DNA from: Sorex araneus
Lineage: Eukaryota; Chordata; Mammalia; Eulipotyphla; Soricidae
Assembly: GCF_027595985.1 (NCBI RefSeq)
Contig: NC_073302.1
Coordinates: 164,717,951-164,781,950 of the forward strand
Length of the DNA: 64,000 bases
Reading direction: 5' to 3'
The first letter of the stretch is position 1. The number at the start of each line of letters is the position of its first letter. The position numbers and the translations under genes are program-made. Under the pieces are notes generated by a model. It saw only the letters and a program-made list of their open reading frames with translations, did not search any database and had not been told where the DNA came from. Of the stretch, positions 11,601-22,785 are shown piece after piece.

Positions 11601-13074
11601 TTTAAAATCTGAAATCCTATTTTTTAAGTCCCTTAAAATATTTTAGAAAGAAATAATCTTACAATATCCCTAGCATAACTGAATCATTGGGTTAGGCTGG
11701 CTTTTTTTTTTTCTCTCTCTCATTGGGCTCAACTCCCAAGCAATCAGCAGAGTTTTGATTAAGATCTTAGTGATATTTGAAAATCCCACTGTCTCACAGT
11801 ATGGGAAATTTTCATGTGTCTTTGGACATACCCATCTAATGAGAGTAAGCTCGGTAGCCTCAAGCCAAACAGATTAATTTCCAACTCAGAATGAATAGAC
11901 AAATTAAATCATCTAGCATTTTAGAAACTGAAGCATTTTAAGAAGAAAAATACAAAGTTTCAGGATTGTGAGTTTTTATACATAAGGAAATTAAAGGACA
12001 ATAGAAACTTTAATTTAAAAAGCTATATATTAGCAAAGAAAAAACACAAACAAACAAGCACAGTGTTTTAAATAAAAGGTGGCATCAATTTTTTGTTTCA
12101 AACTTTAAGAAATAGCAGGTATACATTTTCAATACTCCCTCTTGTGAAATTTTTGGTGGAGGAGAGTGGTAGAGATTTGATTCTCTAATTTCAAGTCTTT
12201 TTAAAAAAATTTCTTATATATTTCTTATCAGTTTTAAAACACAATGAGATGTATTATTTACCATAAAGCCTAAATCAACACCTATCTTATTTTTATTTAC
12301 AATTCGTCAAATGACTGAAAAAATATATATGTGTATATATATAAATTTAATTGAAATTCTCCTCTAAATGAGTCACAGTGTAGATTCTTATTACAATAAA
12401 AACCACACCGTGTTTGATGTGCCTCTCAAAGCTAGCCAGAGCACTTTTGCCTCCTTCCCTATCTTGTTGACCTTCTGGGAGATGCTTAGTTCCCTCCAAA
12501 ATCCAGTCATCACTCTTACAAACCAGGCTGGTAAATACAAGTTTCTTTTCTCTACTTGCAGAATTGCTCACTCTGTTTTTTTTTTTTTTCATTTCATCAC
12601 CTTGCTTTATCTAGTTTCCCCACATGTTTAGAACTGAGAGGATATGGAAAGCGAAACTGTCAAAAAGCTAGGAATAGAGGTGTGCTCAGACGAGGAGAAT
12701 GATTCCTCCCGCCTCGCCGGGGAGCAGGCAGGGCAGGCCTCGCGCTTGAGGTGAGCCAAGGCCCTCCAAGGCCTCTGCTCCTGATCTCAGTGTGTCTACA
12801 CATTCTGTCCAAGGCTATTTTCTAGGACCATCCATGCCATCCTTGGCAGATAATGCTACATAAAAAGCATTATAGTACTACCGTAACTTCTCTAAAAAAG
12901 AGACCAGGCGACATTAAGATCGAAGACACTGGCACAGACAGTGGATATTCCCGATTCATATTTTTTATAACCTAGACAATAAAAAAAGGCACTCATGGGT
13001 AGAAGCAAGGTCATTGCTTTCCTGAGAATTTCCAAAGTACCTTTGTCACCTTTACAACAATGCCATAGAAAGAG

Positions 13075-13396
13075 ATAGGGATGGGGGGAGCAAGATGAGG
13101 CGATCTGGAAGCAGCACAGGGGTGAGGACAGGGGCCGTGGGCCCCCTACAGTATAGAGGTGACGTGTCTGTATATCTAAACCACTGCTACCACAAGTATA
13201 GGGCCCAAACTATAGCAAGTAAAGTTAAAAGTAACAGGGTGGAGGAATGAGGTGGGGTGAGAGGGAATCTGGAGTAAGCAGTAGAAGATGGGGACAAGGG
13301 GTAATGGGATTGGAGAGGGGGACAAAGTATACCCACACACCCATTGTAAACAACAATGTAAATCTCAGTGTCTAAATAAAAATTGTTTTGTAATAA
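13075..13396 (+). repeat. Probable retroposon, LINE 3'-end-like
   Basis: G/A-rich sequence with 'gggagcaagatgagg', 'ggtggaggaatgaggtggggtgagagggaat' and 'cccacacacccattgtaaacaacaatgtaaatctcagtgtctaaataaaaattg', ending in an A-rich tail before unrelated DNA. The style (G-rich 3' UTR, AATAAA-like signal, A tail) suggests the 3' end of a shrew L1 or a retroposed copy. The family is not certain. Confidence 0.35.
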
Positions 13397-13726
13397 AAAA
13401 AGAATTTACAAAGTGGATTCCAAAGGATAACGGGTTCCTAAAAATGTTGATAAGGTATTCCTCAACCCCGCCTTCAAAAAAAAAAGTAAATTTCATAAAA
13501 ATTAGGAAAACACGTTTCTTGCTTCAAAATATTTTTATATTAAATACACTGAATGCAGAAAGTATATACTGTGTGCAAGCATATGGAATATTCTCAATAT
13601 ATCTGGCATATTCTGAGGGAAGCACTAAGTTTAAGATAAGGAGTGACCTTCTTCTGATTGCTGAGTCCCCTACCCCACTGAAATTTTCAATAGGTAGTGA
13701 TTCAAACTCAAAGAATCATAGAATAT

Positions 13727-13892
13727 GGGGCTGGAGAGATGGCACAGCGGGTAGGGCGTTTGCTTTGCACGAGGCCGACCCGGCTTCAAATCCCAGCATC
13801 CCATATGGTCCCCTGAGCACGGCCAGGGGTAATTCCTGAGTGCAGAGCCAGGAGTAACCCCTGTGCATCACCAGGTGTGACCCCCCCAAAAA
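13727..13892 (+). repeat. SOR-type tRNA-derived SINE, near full length
   Basis: Nearly intact: head 'ggggctggagagatggcac', box-A-like 'agcgggtagggcg', box-B-like 'ggcttcaaatccc', central 'cagcatcccatatggtcccctgagcac', 'gtgcagagccaggagtaacccctgtgcatc' and an A tail. It is flanked by an imperfect target-site duplication, 'aaagaatcatagaata' before and 'aaagaatcatggaatag' after. It is one of the younger copies in the window. Confidence 0.95.
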
Positions 13893-14027
13893 AAAGAATC
13901 ATGGAATAGATGATGGAACATAGGAGCATGTTCTTTTAGTTTTACAAAGAAGTACAAACATAATCATCAGTTCTGAAAAATTCCTGATCAAGTAACGTAA
14001 AAATATTAGTCAATCAGCACATTAGTG

Positions 14028-14273
14028 TAGCACTGTAGCACTGTCCTCCTGTTGTTCATGATTTGCTCGAGCGGGCACCAGTAACGTCTCCATTGTGAGA
14101 CTTGTTGTTACTGTTTTTGGTATATCGAACACACCACCGGGAGCTTGCCAGGCTCTGCCTTGTGGGCGGGATACTCTTGATAGCTTGCCAGGCTCTCCGA
14201 GAGGGACGGAGGAATCAAACCCGGGTCCGCCGCGTGCAAGGCAAATGCCCTACCCACTGTGCTATCATTCCGA
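14028..14273 (-). repeat. tRNA-head SINE, variant with ACAGTGCT tail
   Basis: In sense it starts with the same tRNA-like head (gatagcacagtgggtagggcattt, then gacccgggtttgattcc). It continues into a different body: 'ctgtccctctcggagagcctggcaagct', then 'caaaaacagtaacaacaagtctcacaatggagacgttactggtgcccg', and ends in two or more 'acagtgct' units rather than poly(A). A sister copy lies at 21296-21532. Confidence 0.85.
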
Positions 14274-14744
14274 TGAACACATTTTGTTTCTAAAGTGCCA
14301 AGGAAGATAAGGGCATGGTGGAAAGACAACTCTATAGACTCAAATTCTTGGTTGGGTTCTGATCCCCATATGCTGCTAGTTCAGGGGGCTGGGGGTGAGG
14401 GGATGGCATTTTCTCAGACATGTAATGGAAGCTGGATGTAATCTGTAGAAATGCTAAGTTTCTAAGGGCAGAACAGAAGGTCTGAAACAAAAAGGGGTTG
14501 GAATGTTTCTCCAGACTGTATACAGCCTGAAGAAACAATAAAATGGCAATGAAACCATACTTATTACCTGAAATGTAACTATTTTTTCCTATCCTTTTTG
14601 CATTGGAAAGTAGATTCACCCCAATCTCAAGTGAAAGAATGATATGACATGGTTATATTATGTGCACTGGACCACTGATTACGTTTAGTAATTTATTAAA
14701 TAACTATGAATTATAAAGTATTATGGTAAGCTACTTGTCATATG

Positions 14745-14890
14745 TTAACTATAATCCTAACAATGGCCTTTGAGGGAGGCACTGTTATAATTTCCATTTT
14801 AGAGGAAAAAAAGGCTAGAGGAGAAAGAGGCAGAGTAATTTGCCCTGGGTCATTCAGCTAGGTTAGAGGTATTATTTGAATTCATTGGAA
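14745..14890 (-). repeat. MIR SINE fragment
   Basis: Complement of MIR: 'ataatcctaacaatggcctttgagggaggcactgttataatttccattttagagg', then 'gaggcagagtaatttgccctgggtcattcagctag'. These match the familiar reversed MIR words for the 'aggtaggtactattatt' and 'ttgcccaaggtcacacagctag' segments. Confidence 0.7.
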
Positions 14891-15029
14891 GTTTCCAGTC
14901 CAATAATCAATACTTAAATTATATACTCTGCCAATTCTCCATGCCAGTAGACCAGCTCTTAAATATTCAAATTCTTGAACAGAAGGTGATGTTCACAGGG
15001 ATTTAGTAGAATCTGGGAATCATTTTTTT

Positions 15030-15172
15030 GGAAAGATCAGGAGGGAGGGAAACTGGGGATAGTGGTGGTAGGATATGTATACTGTGAAGAGACAAATGTT
15101 GGAACATTATATGACTGAAACCCAATCACGAACAACTTTGTAACTGTGTACCTTATTGTGATTCAATTAAAA
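15030..15172 (+). repeat. Probable shrew LINE-1 3' end fragment
   Basis: Contains 'gggagggaaactggggatagtggtgg', 'tgttggaacattatatgactgaaacccaatcacgaacaactttgtaactgtgta' and an A-rich end. I recognise this as a recurring 3' terminal motif in shrew retrotransposons, probably L1, but cannot confirm the family. The SINE at 15176 has inserted directly after it. Confidence 0.45.
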
Positions 15173-15175
15173 AAA

Positions 15176-15347
15176 TTTTTTTTTGCTTTTTTGGGTCACA
15201 CCTGGAAATGTACAGGGGTTACTCCTGGCTCCGCACTCAGGAATTACTCCTGGCTGTGCTCAGGGAACCATATGGGATGCTGGGAATCTAACCTGGTCGG
15301 CCGTGTGCAAGATAAATGCCCTACCTGCTGTGCTATCACTTCAGCCC
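15176..15347 (-). repeat. SOR-type SINE, near full length
   Basis: Reversed element beginning with a T tail and 'gcttttttgggtcacacctgg', passing 'accatatgggatgctggg' and ending 'tgctatcacttcagccc'. The duplication 'tcaattaaaaaaat' flanks it on both sides (15163-15175 and 15348-15361). Confidence 0.92.
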
Positions 15348-15964
15348 TCAATTAAAAAAATATTTTAAACTCTCCCCTGTCCTCCAAATCAGTGTCCTCT
15401 AACTCATCTGTTCTTTATTTCTTAATGACAAAAAGAGTCTATTTCACCTAGCAATCAAGAAAATGATGCGCTTGAGTTAGGAACCTCTCAGGAAAATACC
15501 AGTATTTACTGACTGATCAGCAAGTCCTCCACTTCTACAAATGAATATGGTTGGTTAGGAGGAAAATTTGGTGAGTTGGCATTCAACAACACAACTCTTG
15601 GAGAAAACAGATGTCTTCCTGAGGATGAGTTGGGAGAGGCAACTTAATTTATGATGAAGATGAGAATTATACAGAATATTACAAACACCTTATCTCTAGA
15701 TTTGAAGAAGCCATCTTTAAAAGACTAACTTCCTAAGATCTCATCCCTTTCCCAGCTTCCCTTCCCCTTCCTTACTCTTTTCTTTATGTTTCCTCTTCCT
15801 TCTTCATCTATTCAAATTATGATCAACTGCAGAATTTGTTAAATGCAGTGGGATTTCCCCTTTGGAATTTTATGTATTTATTTACTTTCTTAGAGTTGTG
15901 TTTGAAACTTCTAGGATAGCTGCAATTCAAACTCTTTATTATTCTAGAAATAACTTTAAAAATA

Positions 15965-16135
15965 TTTGGGGGGCATTTGGATCACATTTGGTATGCTCAG
16001 GGATTACTCCTAGCTCTGTGCTCAGAGATTACGCCAGATGGTGATGGGGGGACCATATGTATGGTACCAGGATATGAACAGGGGTTGCTACGTGCAAGAC
16101 AAGTGCTTACCTCCTGTACTGGATTTTCTCTAGCC
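15965..16135 (-). repeat. Older SOR-related SINE
   Basis: Reversed and diverged: 'tggatcacatttggtatgctcagggattactcctagctctgtgctcagagatta', then 'gggaccatatgtatggtaccaggatatgaac' and the head 'cgtgcaagacaagtgcttacctcctgtact'. Confidence 0.75.
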
Positions 16136-16461
16136 TGGATTTTAGACGTTATTTTATAGCTATCAGATTTTTTTAAAGTTCTCTATTTAAAATATACTAA
16201 GAATATAAATAAAAACTTGACGAAATTGACAATACGTTTGTAACTGTTACATAGGAAACACAATTTTGTGTGTTATAACAGTTCACATCATATCATGATT
16301 TTTATAGCCTGATTTGGTCACAATTAAAGTAATATTAGTTTAAATATTTTAGAATATCCCATATTTTCTTTCCTTCAAACTCCCACTGTGGTAAGACATA
16401 GGTATATGTATGTACAGTTAATTAACATAGTGTGTTAGAATCAATAAAAACTTCCAGGAGT

Positions 16462-16548
16462 TTGGGGTTTGGGTTATGTCTCAGTGATACAACATACGTC
16501 TTGTTGTGTGAAACCCGGGTATGATTTATAGCACCACAGGGAAATTTC
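16462..16548 (+). repeat. Diverged tRNA-SINE head fragment
   Basis: Has the head-like order 'gtctcagtgatacaacatacgtcttgttgtgtgaaacccgggtatgatt', resembling the A- and B-box halves of the SOR head. No body is recognisable. Confidence 0.35.
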
Positions 16549-16943
16549 ATAAATAACAATAGCATATTACATCCAAACATGAATTCAGTTTAATATGTTG
16601 GTACGTCGACTGGCCAAGTAAACCCCAAAATCATGGCTTCTACATTTCATTCTATTTAAGAGAACTTTCAGCAGTCGAAAGCTCTTAAGATTTCTAATTC
16701 AATATTAAAGGACTTATTGGAAAGTCTGCCTTTAAAGGTGAATAAATTGTGGAATAATTTTTACACCTGTGAGTAGATCCGGGGTGCCTGGAAACAAGCA
16801 TTTTGAGAAGTAGAGGAATGCATATCACTTTCAGATGCTATGAAAGTGGACATTACCTTCAGGAATTCATCATAGCAGATCATTGTTTGCCCATATAATT
16901 GAAAAGTCTAACAATGCAAAAATATCTAAAAATGTTCACTTTG

Positions 16944-17100
16944 AGGGCCAGAGAGAGGGAATAGGGGTTAAGGCCCTTTCCTTGCATAAGGCCAACTCTA
17001 CATTAATCCCTGGTACCACCTATTCTTCCCAAGTACTACCACAAGTGATCCCTGAGCACAGATTGAGGTGTGGCCCTCGAACTGAAAATAAAATAAAATA
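16944..17100 (+). repeat. Older SOR-related SINE
   Basis: Diverged copy: 'gggccagagagaggga', 'aaggccctttccttgcataaggccaac', 'atccctgagcacagattgaggtgtggccc', then an A-rich tail with AAATAAAATA. Confidence 0.65.
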
Positions 17101-18418
17101 TTCACTTCTTAATATTATGAACTTGAAAACAAAGGAGATAGCACAATTTCTAGCCAGTTTCCTTTTGGGAAAAATATTAACATGTGTGTTTAACAATTGT
17201 TTTTCTAAAATTTAGAGAACTTCAGGATAGGCTTAGAAAGTTCATTTTCCTTAAAATGGATTCTTGAGAAAAAAACAGTTTGTCATGTTAGTGAAGAGAA
17301 AAAAATTTTTTTTTGGGAGGGGGTAAAAAATGTGCATCTGGCATAGAGTAGAAATGGCTATTAAACCTGGCAGGGAACATGAAAGGTCGTATCATTTCCC
17401 CTCCTTCAGATAATATCACACCCAAATTATTTCAACTAAGATTCCACATCTCCTATTTTTAAGGCCTTCCGGAAAAGAAGCAACACAACCTTCCTCAGTA
17501 ACCTATTTTGATATTTCACAACTCTCACTCTCAGGAAATTCTTACTTATACCTAATCCCTCGCAGAACACTTGATGTTCAGTTCTGCTGTCTAGCCTCCT
17601 TTCAGAGAACTGCAATTTGGTGATCGAGTCCTCATTTTGTCCACCTGAAAACTACCTCCTGCATTTTGACTTTTTGTTGACCTCTCTTTTGCTTTAGTTT
17701 TTATTTCCCCCAATCTTTATGGCTCCTTTCCCCACCCCAGGCTTTTAACTCCAGAGTCCAAAAATGTACACATGTACAATATGAAATGCAAAGGCTCTTG
17801 CTGGGTATGCCTATCCAATACATATTTTTAATTATCTTACACACTGTGTGAATTCTAAGGTCACCGTTTACTCTTTTGTACATCGCAGTTTTGCATTTTA
17901 TCCCCTTGCCAGACATGCTTCAAGCCCACTCCTGCACATTTTTAATTTTTTTAAATAATTTGTCTTTTACTCTTTGGCTTTGTGGATTTCTGACCACTTC
18001 TCCAGTTCATCAAGGTCACCTGATTTACAGGCCTATCTTTCAAGGCCCAGACTCCAAAGTCCTCTGACTTGTTAGCATTTTCAATGAATAGTTTATTTAT
18101 TTCTCTATATACTTATTTACTCATGCACCATTTCATACAGTCCAGTACAACTCAAATTTATGAGATTTAAACCTGCAGGTTATCTTACTAATTCCTGGTT
18201 GAGGATGTCTTACAGTGAGTTGAGATTCTGCTTATTTCTTCTCTTTCATCCTCTGTCTGCGAAGGTTAAAATAGTCTCATAGGACTGGTTCTTGTAAGAA
18301 TTTGTGTTCTTCTTGGATGCTGTGCTGGTTTATATATCCAGGATGTCACAAGATATATAATCAATATTTACAATAGATAAAAAATCACTGTGATTTTTTT
18401 CTTATATATTTAAAAATC

Positions 18419-18523
18419 TATGGAGAAGCAATAGCACAGCGGGTATGGCGTTTGCCTTCTACGCAGCCTACCCAGGTTCGATTCCTCTGTCCCTCTCGGA
18501 GAGCCTGGCAAGCTACAGTGCTT
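18419..18523 (+). repeat. Short SINE of the ACAGTGCT-tail type
   Basis: The head 'gcaatagcacagcgggtatggcgtttgcc' and box B 'caggttcgattcc' pass into 'ctgtccctctcggagagcctggcaagctacagtgct' and stop. This is the variant body with an internal deletion that joins straight to the terminal unit. Confidence 0.8.
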
Positions 18524-18574
18524 TCTCCTTTAATTTCACTTGATTCCATAGGTCAGATATGCTCTATATTGAAT

Positions 18575-18755
18575 GTGTCGCCAGGCCAGGGAGTTGACTC
18601 AGAAGACTAGAATGCACGTCCACATGTCCGGCATTCACAAAGCCCCTAAACAAGACCAAACCCTGGCATTAGGGGGTCTATAGGCACCTCCAAGTGACAT
18701 TTGGCTTTGGGCACTACTGGAGATCTCCCCATTCCTCCAAACATACAAAATACAC
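18575..18755 (+). repeat. Diverged SINE-like sequence
   Basis: Fragments such as 'gccaggccagggagttgactcagaagactagaatgcacg' and 'tggctttgggcactactggagatc' recall an old tRNA-SINE in the plus direction. Assignment is weak. Confidence 0.3.
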
Positions 18756-18812
18756 TAATTGTCATGCAGCCACAAGCGTGAGCTAATTTTACTGTTTAAA
18801 TAAAATTTTAGG

Positions 18813-18975
18813 AGGCTGGAGAGACAGTACAGTGAATAGGGCTCTTGCCTTTCACACGGCTGACCTGGGTTTGATCCCCTGCATCCCATATGGTCCCCCA
18901 AGCAGGCGAGGGCTGATTCCTGAGTTCAGACCCAGAAGAAATTCCTGAACACCACTGGGTGTAGGACAAAAAGAG
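18813..18975 (+). repeat. SOR-type SINE
   Basis: 'aggctggagagacagtacagtgaatagggctcttgcc', 'cacggctgacctgggtttgatcccctgcatcccatatggtccccc' and 'gagttcagacccagaagaaattcctgaacaccactgggtgtagg', with a degraded A-rich tail. Confidence 0.88.
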
Positions 18976-19140
18976 ATAAAAAATTTTTAAGTGAAAAAGT
19001 TTTTTATTCATTCCTTCAATCAACAGTTAATGTTAGGTTTATTTGTCCCCATGTTCTGGATGAGAGATATTTTAAAAATTTGTTTTTATATTTAGGTGTT
19101 AATTTTTTTTGTAGTAACTTATTTCCAAGGACTGTTCTAA

Positions 19141-19168
19141 TATATATATATATATATACATATATATA
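19141..19168. repeat. (TA)n microsatellite
   Basis: Alternating TA with one C interruption at 19159. Confidence 0.9.
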
Positions 19169-19316
19169 ATGGAATAAGAAACTAATATTCATACATTTGT
19201 GGTATTTAGAATATACCTTGTATTATCTATATTTACTTTACTATCTGCATAAAAAATAAGCCATAAACTACTTCAATTGCTGTTGTGGTTGTTGTGTTTA
19301 GTTAAAATGAATCAAT

Positions 19317-19480
19317 CTGTGGATGAGAGGGTTAATACACGGGTTAAGGTACTTGCCTTGCACACGGCCTACCTGGGTTTGATCCTGGGTTGACCAAACT
19401 CAGCCAGGAGTAATCTTTGAGTACAGAGCAAGGAGTCTCTCCCACCAGTTGGGTCTCCCAAGCCAAAAAGTAAAATAAAT
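19317..19480 (+). repeat. Older SOR-related SINE
   Basis: The head 'ttaaggtacttgccttgcacacggcctacctgggtttgatcc' is followed by 'cagccaggagtaatctttgagtacagagcaaggag' and an A-rich end. Confidence 0.8.
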
Positions 19481-19584
19481 TAAACCGAATTTACTTGTAA
19501 GCATCATATTTGACTTTTGATTTCCCTTATCAAACTTTTAAGACTTCACTATTTCTTCAAATTCTACAATGTGAGGTAATTGCT

Positions 19585-19655
19585 AGGCTAAAACTCTAGG
19601 CCTCGTACTTGCAACCAAAAACCTACCAGTTAAGTCACACCCCCCAGGCCCGAAA
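19585..19655 (-). repeat. Diverged tRNA-SINE head
   Basis: The reversed head order 'cctcgtacttgcaac...aacctaccagttaagtcacaccccccaggccc' suggests an old, truncated copy. Confidence 0.35.
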
Positions 19656-19764
19656 AACCAATGGAAATAATCTACACACAGCTAAACCTCGGTCTCCCTT
19701 ATCCACACTTAAAACTTTCATTTTCTTACATGCCTTCAGCGAATTAGAAACTTTTTTTCCTTTT

Positions 19765-19862
19765 CAGTGTTTGTGATGCAAGATGAAGTGCTGGGCCTTG
19801 AACCCGGATCCTCACTGATGCAAGGCATATCCTCGACTGACCACTTGAGCCTAATCCCCAAG
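19765..19862 (-). repeat. Diverged tRNA-SINE head
   Basis: The reversed head 'gctgggccttgaacccggatcctcactgatgcaaggcatatcctcgactgaccacttgagcc' keeps the box B complement and the 'gcaaggc' word. Confidence 0.5.
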
Positions 19863-20536
19863 TCTTACCAAAATTTGTGACAGTTCTGTTTGGATATTTA
19901 AATATTTAGGCTGCATTATGATGAGCACCAATAATTATTTAGAATATATAAAAGATAGATTAGAGATCAGTAACAATTATAGGCATCAGTCCTACGAGCA
20001 AAAAATAAAAGTAAAAGAAACACAGCAAGATGTCTTCCTTGAGAATTTATGTAGAGTATTTGCCATCAAGACTGTAGCAAAGAAAAACACTGCAATGCCT
20101 TCTTTTGTCTCAATTTTAATTTTCATGAGGTGGAAAACATTCTCAGGAGGAGATAACAATAAAATAAAGAATACACTTCTTTTGTGCAGTTAGATGTGTG
20201 CCAATATGCCTGCTTCTTAGCTCAATTCTCCATGTATTTATACGAATCTAAATAATTTTTTAAAGATGGGATTAGAAAATAGGATATCAATGATTCTTTG
20301 AAAAAAGCAACATTTCTTTTCCAAAAGCCAATTCAAAGGACACCACCCAATTGGTAAAAGTTCTGCACATATGAAGATGTTTATTAAGCTATCTACTCAG
20401 AAAGTGCAGCATCCCTCTATCAGAGACAGAGAAGAGCCCGATACAGAAAGAGACGCATCCTTGGCAAATAGTTGAGATACAACAGATTGATTTATTGAGC
20501 AGGATGCCAATAAATGGATGGTAATGTTGCACATTC

Positions 20537-20571
20537 TCTCTCTCTCTCACTCTCTCTCCACTCTCTCTCAG
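20537..20571. repeat. (TC)n microsatellite
   Basis: CT dinucleotides with A/CA interruptions. Confidence 0.85.
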
Positions 20572-20771
20572 TTTCTTGGGGCTTTTTAAAATTCCTCAAA
20601 TTTTTTTGCATTTAGTCTAATTTTTAAAAACCATGATTGAAAACATATTTCTGTTTGAGTCTGCATTCACATGTTCTATTATTCAAAAAAATTTTTGTTA
20701 TTGAAATGTTATTTGGCAAAGAAATGGTATCAAAAATGTAGGGACTTAGTTAAAAAAAAAAAGGCAATTAT

Positions 20772-20960
20772 CAGGGCCATAGTGATATTACAGCAGAAAG
20801 GGTTGATCTTGCTTTGCTAGAGGCCAACCCAGGTTCCATCCTTGGCCTCCCACTATGGGTCCTTGAAATCCCATAACTCCCCAGGAGAGATCCCTGAGCA
20901 TAGAGCCAGGAGGAAGTTCTGAGTACCTCTGAGTGTGACTACACTGCTCCCTCCAAACAA
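20772..20960 (+). repeat. Older SOR-related SINE
   Basis: 'cagggccatagtgatattacagcagaaagg', 'ttgctagaggccaacccaggttccatccttgg' and 'gatccctgagcatagagccaggagg', ending near 'ccctccaaacaaag'. Confidence 0.7.
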
Positions 20961-21295
20961 AGATGATTATAATTTTGAGACATGCAAATACAAGACATGC
21001 CAATTAATAATAGACAATATAAATCACACATTAACATTTAAACTTAATTTTTAACAATTCCCAAACTCAAGTTTTGTTTTTACTCAATTTTTTCTGACAC
21101 ACATTTTTCCCATTACAAAGTCAGAGGCACAATCTAGATAATCAATATTTTTTTTTCTAGTTTTAATGAAAGATGTTATTTGTGGCCAATTAAACTAGTA
21201 CCTATAACTTCTCTAATCTAGAAAAGGTTAGGAGATTCTATTTAATATCAGAAACATTTAGGGAAAGATTTAAAGAATAAATCTGTTAGAAATTC

Positions 21296-21532
21296 GATAG
21301 CACAGGGGGTAGGGCATTTGCTTGCACACGTCCCACCTGGGTTCAATTCCTCTGCCCCTCTCAGTAAGCCCAGCAAGCTACTGAGAATATCCTGCCAGCA
21401 TGGCAGAGCCTAGCAAGCTACCCGTGGTGTATTTGATATGCCAAAAACAGTAACAACAAGTCTCACAATGGAGACGTTACTGGTGCCCGTTCAAGCAAAT
21501 CAATGAATGACCAGATGACAGTGCTACAGTGC
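21296..21532 (+). repeat. tRNA-head SINE, variant with ACAGTGCT tail, intact ends
   Basis: Starts at 'gatagcacagggggtagggcattt', lacking the usual 'ggggctgga' lead. It continues 'cctgggttcaattcctctgcccctctcagtaagcc', then 'aacagtaacaacaagtctcacaatggagacgttactggtgcccg', and ends 'gacagtgctacagtgc'. A perfect 9-base target duplication, tagaaattc, flanks it (21287-21295 and 21533-21541). This proves the element ends at the acagtgc unit, not in poly(A). Confidence 0.9.
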
Positions 21533-22118
21533 TAGAAATTCATCTACAGTCTTAATTTGTGTTTGATATTATTAGGTAACAATATTTTATCATCTGATTG
21601 ATAATGGTAAATTGAATGCATATATACCAGTGATATAATTTCTATGAAGTTGGACTTCATACCTGAATAAGCTTATGTTATCATGATAATGATTCATGCT
21701 ACATTTCCATTAAAAAAACAAAAAAAACCCCGAGTAATTTGCATAACATTTCATTGCAAGTATGCAACAAAACTGACTCCAGATTCCTCTATTATATTGC
21801 TGCATGTCCTACGAGGCCTCATGAAATTCTAATATTCAAATTTCAGGTCAAAGTCCTAAATCAACTGGGAATTAACTATCAAATTCAATATTTCTATGAT
21901 CTGAGCATTTCCACTAAATCTCAAAATTTGATTAGAGAACAGGGTTGCAGTTTGTGTGTTTATTTTTTGCACTTTGATCTTTGAGAACTGGATTCAAATA
22001 TTTTGTTATTTAATAGCAGATATCTAATATGCCAAAAATTCTAAATAAAATTTTCTGAGTAACCATATTCATTTGGTGGCTGCCACTAAGTTATTTAAAG
22101 GACAACAATAAAAAATTG

Positions 22119-22301
22119 CTGACAGGTTTTTTTTTTCTTTTTGGGTCACACCCAGTGATGCTCATGGGTTACTCCTGGTTCTGTGCTCAGGTATTACTCG
22201 TGGCAGTGCCAGGAGACCATATGGGATGCTGGGGATTGAACCTGGATCGACCTCATGTAAGGCAAGTGCACTATCCACTGTACTATTGCTCTACCCCCCA
22301 T
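22119..22301 (-). repeat. SOR-type SINE, full length
   Basis: Reversed with T tail, 'ctttttgggtcacacccagtgatgctcatgggttactcctgg', 'gaccatatgggatgctggggattgaacctgg' and the head end 'tactattgctctaccccc'. The duplication 'aacaataaaaaattg' flanks it, with one length difference in the A run. Confidence 0.92.
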
Positions 22302-22671
22302 AACAATAAAAAAATTGTAATTTAGTGGTATGGCTACAAACATTTACTTATCACTTATGGTCAGGGATACCTCCAATTTTTTATTTAACATAAGCCTTAG
22401 TAGTCATGTAAGTATAATAAGTAAGTCTGATTAGGTCGATTTGACAATTAATTAGAAATAGGTGCTAATAAAGACTAAATTTACAGTTGAATTGATGAGC
22501 AGTATAAGAATTCAGTAATTGAACATACCCTGCCTATTTCTATATCATTTTGAGCAGGTGCTGATCATCGATTCCATCCATGAAGAATATATCATATTGT
22601 GTGTACAACTTTCCTAATATTGGAAGCAGCTTTTGTAACAATGGAGGGGGTACTGGCACTTGGAAATTACA

Positions 22672-22785
22672 TTTATTATGGTATTTGGATCATATTCAGT
22701 GATGCGGGGGCAGTGCTAAGTATGAGTTCAGGGCCTGACACATGCAAGGCACATGTTCCATCCAGTCACAGCCTCTAGCCCTGGA
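22672..22785 (-). repeat. Truncated SOR-related SINE
   Basis: 'ggtatttggatcatattcagtgatgc', 'agggcctgacacatgcaaggcacatgttcc' and 'ctctagccct' are the reversed tail and head with the middle missing. Confidence 0.55.

Larger units (their letters stand above)
6241..13060. other. Intron segment free of young SINEs
   Basis: Includes the two conserved-looking blocks at 7.06 and 8.08 kb, a TA microsatellite at 8645, AT-rich runs at 12315-12350 and a small GC-rich island-like patch with CpGs at 12700-12765. A minus-strand donor-like site lies at 10586-10581 (GTTACAG|GTAATT), without a matching acceptor or recognised exon. Confidence 0.4.

Noticed and set aside
13727-13810. tRNA-like A and B boxes
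   Set aside because: These belong to the tRNA-derived head of dispersed SINEs, lack a foldable cloverleaf and continue into SINE body; not tRNA genes. The same applies to all other copies.
13288-13839. 183-codon plus-strand frame
   Set aside because: It runs from a retroposon-like tail across intron sequence into a SINE head; no domain, and the repeat parts explain its length.
14095-14329. Frames on both strands with a coherent-looking peptide (CQALPCGRDTLDSL and similar)
   Set aside because: SINE-derived reading frames recurring wherever these elements occur.
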